From Flavobacteriales bacterium (GTDB lineage: Bacteria; Bacteroidota; Bacteroidia; Flavobacteriales; Crocinitomicaceae): a stretch of DNA of 18,405 bases. The stretch spans positions 1-18,405 of the forward strand of contig CANCEQ010000041.1 of NCBI GenBank assembly GCA_947375085.1, written 5' to 3'. Each line of letters opens with the position of its first letter. Positions within the stretch are counted from its first letter, which is position 1. The translations under genes were made by a program, and so were the position numbers. Positions 14,561 through 18,405 of the stretch are shown piece by piece. Under the pieces are notes generated by a model. It was given only the letters and a program-made list of their open reading frames with translations, made no database searches and was not told the DNA's origin.

Positions 14561-16858
14561 TCATCGAATAGCCCTTTCATTAAAAATAGCATATCCATAA
14601 CTTATTTGAAAGGCAAATGGTGTGTTTTGTTGAGGGAAATAATTTATTGTAGCTCTTATAGGTCCAATAAAAGAATGATAAATAAGTGAAGTAGAAGCTA
14701 GTATTGTTTGACCTTTAAAAGGTTTAGAATAGCCAAAAGTATGCGTATCTACATTTTGATTGAGACTTACAAAAGGTTGGTAATAATAAGTGTCAAAACG
14801 TAAATCTATTTTTTTAGGAAAACTAAAGATGAAATTAAATCCAGTTCCAACAAATTGTGGAGATCTATATTCTGGAAGAAAATAAGTTTCTGCATCAGCT
14901 AATGGAGAGAAAGCAGTTAAAGCTAATAACGTAGCTGTATAATTAGAGTACAGTGATTGACTATTTAAAACACCCTTAGCATAAAAACCTAAATGAAAAT
15001 TTTGATGATCGATTAAAAAAGTTTGAATTTCAGAACTTAGATTTATCCAAGAATGGTTTAATGTTAAGTCATACGGATTTAATTTTGAAGTGGAACCACA
15101 TGTACTGTGTTCTTTTCCTTTTACGTAACGTACTTTAAATGAAAAATAATGTCCGCTTGAGGCAAATTGTTTACGGTTTAATGAGTTTTTTATAAATTGC
15201 CAACTTGCAGATCCTCCAGTTAGAAATGTAAAGTCAGTAGTGTCTTTATTTGTGTAATTTTCTGTTTGATAATAATCATCCTCTAATGAAAAACCTCTAA
15301 TATCAAAGGTGCTTTTAGCTGTATTCCCAATTGGATGACTAAATTTTGCACCATAATACATTTCATTTTGAATCAAAAAAGAAGGCTTAGTGTCTTCAAA
15401 AAAGGTAACAAAATTGTGGAAATAATCCCATCTATTAAATACTATATAGGGACTAATGGTTATTGGATGAACAGAGGGTATTTCGATACCTAATTCAGCT
15501 TTTAGCGAGCTATAAAATTTACCAAAATAAGATTCTAATTTTGCACTTGATGCCATTTTACCTAATCTTCTTCCCGTTAAACCGATATAACCAGTATTTA
15601 TTGATCTTGAAGACAAATGACCTCCAACATCTAACTTAAATTCTTTTGCTTTTCTTACTTCTAAATTTAAGTTGTAGGTTGAATCAGTTCTTTTTGAAAT
15701 TGTAGGGTAAATGAAGTCAATTTGATTTAATTTATAAAGCCTGAAATATCGTTTTTCTATTTCTTCACTAGAAATAATAGTTTCTTTTTTGTTTTTTATC
15801 GATTTTTCAATGAAGGTAGATTTGTCATTTTTTAATGAAGAGGTTGATATTGATTCAATTTTAAGTTCTTTTATTTTTTTTCTAAAAATATCTCTCTTAA
15901 GTTGAAGTTCAGTTTTACTTATTTTTCTATCTATGTGTATTTCAATAGAGTCTAAATATTTTAAGGTTGAATTGTATCCATCCTCAATGGCTTGTTTTGC
16001 GTCTTCAAAATCAAATGTTTTTACTTTTGTAATAGGTTGAATAACAACCCCCATTTCGCATGGTAATTCAAAGTTAGTGTGAGAAACCAACATATTGACA
16101 ACCTGACTAATTAAATCATCTTCAGTGGGTGCCTCTGCATTATATGCAACATTGCTTCCAATAATAAAATCCGGATTAAAGTCCTTATACATTACATCTA
16201 CAGGGAAATTATTGTATAAACCACCGTCAAATAATAAATTGCCTTTTACTCTAAGAGGACTAATGTAAAAAGGAAAAGTCATTGAAGCTCTCACAGCAGT
16301 GTTTAATTCCCCATTGGAAAATGTGACACTTTTTTTATTTGTGATATCGGAAGAAATGCATCTAAATGGAACAAAAAGACTATCGAAATTATTTCCATAA
16401 GAAGCTCCAGTTGTCCCTAACATTTTTAACATTTCGAAATCCAAAAATGAGGATGTAATAAAGTTAGTGGGTAGCGAATTTTTTAAGAAATTTTTAGAAG
16501 TAAATAATACATTTAATAAACCAGCGTTGCTTTCTTCTTCTCGAATCAAAAAATGCTGTTTGGGTTTTATTTCTCCTTGAGTCATTAATTGAAAGTCTTT
16601 TGATAATACATAACTTTCAATTTCTTCTGGACTGTAACCTGCAACATACATTGACCCTACAAGAGCTCCGGCAGAAGTTCCTGTTATATAATCAATTGGA
16701 ATACCTCTTTCTTCAAGTGCTTTTATAACTCCTATATGAGCTAAGCCAGTGGCGCCACCTCCACTAAGTACCAAACCTACTTTTTGTTGAGCGAAAAAAG
16801 AGCTCAAAATAAAAAGAGAAAAGGCTAATAATGAAATATTACGGGTTGTTGACTTCAA
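14561..16858 (-). CDS. Outer-membrane patatin-like phospholipase with POTRA-like linker and beta barrel (PlpD/type Vd-like)
   Basis: The 765-aa protein carries a signal peptide (MKSTTRN, hydrophobic 8-22, then AQQ). The patatin domain spans about 26-300 with a complete Ser-Asp dyad: oxyanion motif GGGATG at 33-38, nucleophile S62 in GTSAG at 60-64, and D211 in DGGLYNNFP at 211-219. Residues about 310-405 are a charged segment with a POTRA-like end (FRLYKLNQIDFIYPTISKR). Residues 410-765 alternate aromatic and polar residues in the manner of an Omp85-type 16-strand barrel. This order matches type Vd autotransporters such as PlpD. It probably hydrolyses phospholipid at the cell surface or periplasm. 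There is no ATG before the signal peptide: TTG at 16858 is the only sensible start, with an in-frame TAA at 16880-16882. It is divergent from the THUMP methyltransferase, with overlapping promoters. Confidence 0.93.
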   Translation of the reverse strand: MKSTTRNISLLAFSLFILSSFFAQQKVGLVLSGGGATGLAHIGVIKALEERGIPIDYITGTSAGALVGSMYVAGYSPEEIESYVLSKDFQLMTQGEIKPKQHFLIREEESNAGLLNVLFTSKNFLKNSLPTNFITSSFLDFEMLKMLGTTGASYGNNFDSLFVPFRCISSDITNKKSVTFSNGELNTAVRASMTFPFYISPLRVKGNLLFDGGLYNNFPVDVMYKDFNPDFIIGSNVAYNAEAPTEDDLISQVVNMLVSHTNFELPCEMGVVIQPITKVKTFDFEDAKQAIEDGYNSTLKYLDSIEIHIDRKISKTELQLKRDIFRKKIKELKIESISTSSLKNDKSTFIEKSIKNKKETIISSEEIEKRYFRLYKLNQIDFIYPTISKRTDSTYNLNLEVRKAKEFKLDVGGHLSSRSINTGYIGLTGRRLGKMASSAKLESYFGKFYSSLKAELGIEIPSVHPITISPYIVFNRWDYFHNFVTFFEDTKPSFLIQNEMYYGAKFSHPIGNTAKSTFDIRGFSLEDDYYQTENYTNKDTTDFTFLTGGSASWQFIKNSLNRKQFASSGHYFSFKVRYVKGKEHSTCGSTSKLNPYDLTLNHSWINLSSEIQTFLIDHQNFHLGFYAKGVLNSQSLYSNYTATLLALTAFSPLADAETYFLPEYRSPQFVGTGFNFIFSFPKKIDLRFDTYYYQPFVSLNQNVDTHTFGYSKPFKGQTILASTSLIYHSFIGPIRATINYFPQQNTPFAFQISYGYAIFNERAIR

Positions 16859-16872
16859 ATTTGTTACTTTTG
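16846..16872 (+). promoter_or_regulatory. Promoter of the THUMP methyltransferase gene
   Basis: TTG at 16846-16848 (also 16849-16851) is followed after 16 (or 13) bp by TACTTTTG at 16865-16872, an exact TAnnTTTG. The RNA would start near 16879, leaving a leader of about 33 nt to the ATG at 16912. The -33 element lies within the first codons of the divergent patatin gene. Confidence 0.6.
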
Positions 16873-16874
16873 TA

Positions 16875-16882
16875 CAAAATTA
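16875..16882 (-). promoter_or_regulatory. Candidate -7 element of the patatin gene (TAATTTTG)
   Basis: Minus-strand TAATTTTG is an exact TAnnTTTG located 16 bp upstream of the TTG start; the leader would be about 10 nt. The best TTTG upstream (minus strand, ending at 16908) is 25 bp away, longer than usual. It is 2 bp from the oppositely oriented -7 box at 16865-16872, and TTTTGTACAAAA (16868-16879) is a perfect palindrome. Confidence 0.45.
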
Positions 16883-16911
16883 ACAGGATTTCTGAAAGAA
16901 AAAAAATCAAA

Positions 16912-18126
16912 ATGGAGAACGAATTGAAAGTAGGGGAAGAAAAATTTAATATTACGTTGAAAACGTTTTATGGTCTTGAAGAAGTATTGAAAGAAGAATT
17001 AGTTGAATTAGGGTATACTGAAGTTAAAGTATTAAATCGTGCGGTTCAAATAGTGGGTACTTGGAAAGATGTTTATTTTTTGAATTTACATTCTAGATGT
17101 GCAATTTCCGTTTTAGCAGAAGTTGCGAAATTTTCAATCAAAAATGAGGATGATTTATACAAAAAATGTATGAAAATCGATTGGACTCAATTTTTTGATA
17201 TCAATAAAACGTTTGCAGTTAAAGGAGCTATTTTTTCAGATTTCTTTAAACATTCTCAATTTCCATTTTTATTAGTTAAAGATGCTATTGTGGATACTTT
17301 TAGAAATAAAACGGGGAAAAGACCTGATGTTCATATCAAAGTTCCACAAGTTCTTTTTGATGTATATATCAATGATCAAAATGTTACAATTTCCCTTAAT
17401 TCAAGCGGTGTTCCTTTATTTCAAAGAGGTTACCGTCAATCAACAGGTGAAGCGCCTTTAAATGAAGTTGTTGCAGCATCTTTGGTTCGTATGTCTGGTT
17501 GGGATAGAAAATCAGCTTTTGTAGATCCATTTTGTGGTTCAGGAACTATTTTGATTGAAGCAGCAATGTTAGCAGCGGGTATTCCATCTTCAATTGAACG
17601 TCAGCATTATGCATTTAAGAATTTCGCTAATTATGATGCTAAATTATGGGAAGAGATTTATGAAGCAGCGAATAAACGTTGCCAATCTTTACCTTGTAAA
17701 ATTGTTGGTTCTGATATTGACCCTGATATGGTCATGAAAACAAGAAGAAATTTAAAAGGGATTGCTGTAGGTAGATTTATTGAAACAGAAATTAAATCTT
17801 TCGATGAGGTGAAACGTCCTGAAGATACTGGAGTGATGGTTACAAATCCACCGTATGGAGAAAGAATGGGGGATAACATTGAAGAAATGTATACAGCCCT
17901 TGGTGATTGGATGAAAGCTGAAATGAAAGGATATACCTGTTGGGTAATTTCAGCGAGTGAAGACGGTTTCAAATCAATTGGTTTACGTCCTGAAAGAAGA
18001 ATCAAAATGTATAATGGTGATTTAGAATGTAGTTTTAGAAAGTTTTCAATTTATGAAGGTTCTAAAAAAGCAAAAAACAATAATTACGATTCAATTGAAT
18101 CAGTAATTGAAGACGAAGAAGAATAA
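16912..18126 (+). CDS. THUMP-domain class I RNA methyltransferase (RlmL/YcbY N-terminal-half family)
   Basis: The 405-aa product belongs to the COG0116 family, whose E. coli member RlmL makes m2G2445 in 23S rRNA. Residues about 45-165 form the THUMP RNA-binding domain, and 170-390 the Rossmann methyltransferase with motif I VDPFCGSGT at 204-212, the acidic SAM loop GSDIDPD at 266-272 and the catalytic TNPPYGERM at 311-319. It corresponds only to the N-terminal half of E. coli RlmKL, as is usual outside Gammaproteobacteria. The tail is acidic (SIESVIEDEEE). I start at the ATG at 16912: an upstream in-frame ATG at 16831 would overlap the patatin gene and the promoter and adds a non-conserved 27 residues. 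The stop codon lies inside a 12-bp hairpin stem. Confidence 0.93.
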   Translation: MENELKVGEEKFNITLKTFYGLEEVLKEELVELGYTEVKVLNRAVQIVGTWKDVYFLNLHSRCAISVLAEVAKFSIKNEDDLYKKCMKIDWTQFFDINKTFAVKGAIFSDFFKHSQFPFLLVKDAIVDTFRNKTGKRPDVHIKVPQVLFDVYINDQNVTISLNSSGVPLFQRGYRQSTGEAPLNEVVAASLVRMSGWDRKSAFVDPFCGSGTILIEAAMLAAGIPSSIERQHYAFKNFANYDAKLWEEIYEAANKRCQSLPCKIVGSDIDPDMVMKTRRNLKGIAVGRFIETEIKSFDEVKRPEDTGVMVTNPPYGERMGDNIEEMYTALGDWMKAEMKGYTCWVISASEDGFKSIGLRPERRIKMYNGDLECSFRKFSIYEGSKKAKNNNYDSIESVIEDEEE

Positions 18127-18145
18127 ATGCAGATGCATTTATTCT
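18120..18145. repeat. Perfect 12-bp inverted repeat spanning the methyltransferase stop codon
   Basis: AGAATAAATGCA (18120-18131) and TGCATTTATTCT (18134-18145) are perfectly complementary with only 2 nt between them. The stop TAA at 18124-18126 is inside the left arm. No T-run follows directly. Confidence 0.75.
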
Positions 18146-18146
18146 C

Positions 18147-18172
18147 GTAGAGACGTAATTTATTACGTCTAC
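18147..18172. repeat. GTAGAGACG-type dispersed palindrome (degenerate copy)
   Basis: AGACGTAAT (18151-18159) pairs with ATTACGTCT (18162-18170), and flanking GTAG (18147-18150) matches CTAC (18169-18172) if a CT dinucleotide has been lost from the right arm. From memory, GTAGAGACG...CGTCTCTAC palindromes are scattered between genes in Bacteroidota and Cyanobacteria. A T-rich stretch begins 6 nt after the stem (18178-18182), so the structure might also stop transcription from the methyltransferase gene. Confidence 0.6.
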
Positions 18173-18315
18173 AAAGGTTTTTATTTATTACAAATCCAAA
18201 TGTTTTAATTAATTCTAAAACACAAGGTAATTATTTAAATAGTTTCAAAATTGATAAAATATGACTAGTCCTAAATAGACGTTACATATTTAAAGTAAAA
18301 ATAATTAAATATTAC

Positions 18316-18347
18316 ATACCAGCAAACACGTGTTTGCTGGTATTTTT
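18316..18347 (+). terminator. Strong intrinsic terminator: perfect 28-nt palindrome plus T-run
   Basis: ATACCAGCAAACAC (18316-18329) is followed at once by its exact reverse complement (18330-18343) and then TTTTT (to 18347). It is the strongest hairpin in the window. It lies 190 bp beyond the methyltransferase stop with no recognisable gene between, so it either ends that transcript late or ends a small untranslated RNA. The T-run indicates the plus direction. Confidence 0.85.
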
Positions 18348-18405
18348 GGTTTTGTACGTTTTTATTTTAATCTCATTTTGTTGATGCATGTATTTCGGCG
18401 TATTC

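Noticed and set aside
16831..16911. Upstream in-frame ATG giving a 27-residue extension of the THUMP methyltransferase
   Set aside because: It overlaps the patatin gene start and spans a well-placed promoter; the extension is not like the family, and the ATG at 16912 gives the normal N-terminus.
18384..18405. ATG at 18384 as the start of a further gene
   Set aside because: Only seven codons are visible before the edge, with just a weak promoter-like pair upstream; it cannot be supported.

Overview
The window is AT-rich chromosomal DNA from a member of the Bacteroidota, most likely order Flavobacteriales (inference). The evidence is: a primary sigma factor of only 289 aa without region 1.1; a secreted protein ending in a type IX secretion (T9SS) type A sorting domain; start codons without Shine-Dalgarno sequences; and several exact matches to the Bacteroidota -7 promoter element TAnnTTTG. 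There are eleven complete protein genes and one gene cut by the left edge. No tRNA, rRNA, CRISPR array, transposase or phage gene was seen.

Layout. Positions 1-1419 (minus) are the 5' 473 codons of a polytopic membrane protein with no stop codon before the edge. A 140-bp divergent spacer with an 18-nt direct repeat separates it from htpG (Hsp90). A clear intrinsic terminator follows htpG, then a DjlA-like TerB/J-domain membrane co-chaperone, a small four-helix membrane protein, and a 640-aa T9SS cargo protein. On the minus strand come a low-molecular-weight tyrosine phosphatase and an RsmI-like methyltransferase in one operon. Divergent from it is rpoD, whose stop codon overlaps the stop codon of priA. 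Then, all on the minus strand: priA, a lipoprotein, a double-domain VOC protein, and an outer-membrane patatin phospholipase with a beta barrel. A divergent THUMP-domain rRNA methyltransferase closes the coding part. The last 280 bp hold three hairpins, one of them a perfect 28-nt palindrome with a T-run.

How the genes work together. Most are core housekeeping functions: folding (HtpG, DjlA-like), transcription (RpoD), replication restart (PriA) and RNA modification (THUMP methyltransferase, probably the RsmI-like enzyme). The envelope and surface genes (membrane protein, T9SS cargo, lipoprotein, patatin barrel) are specific to the lineage and functionally open. I see no coherent new multi-gene system. 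The most interesting signals are regulatory: overlapping, face-to-face -7 elements between the patatin and methyltransferase genes; a two-turn direct repeat between htpG and the membrane protein gene; terminator-like hairpins right in front of the priA and djlA-like starts; and dispersed short intergenic repeats.
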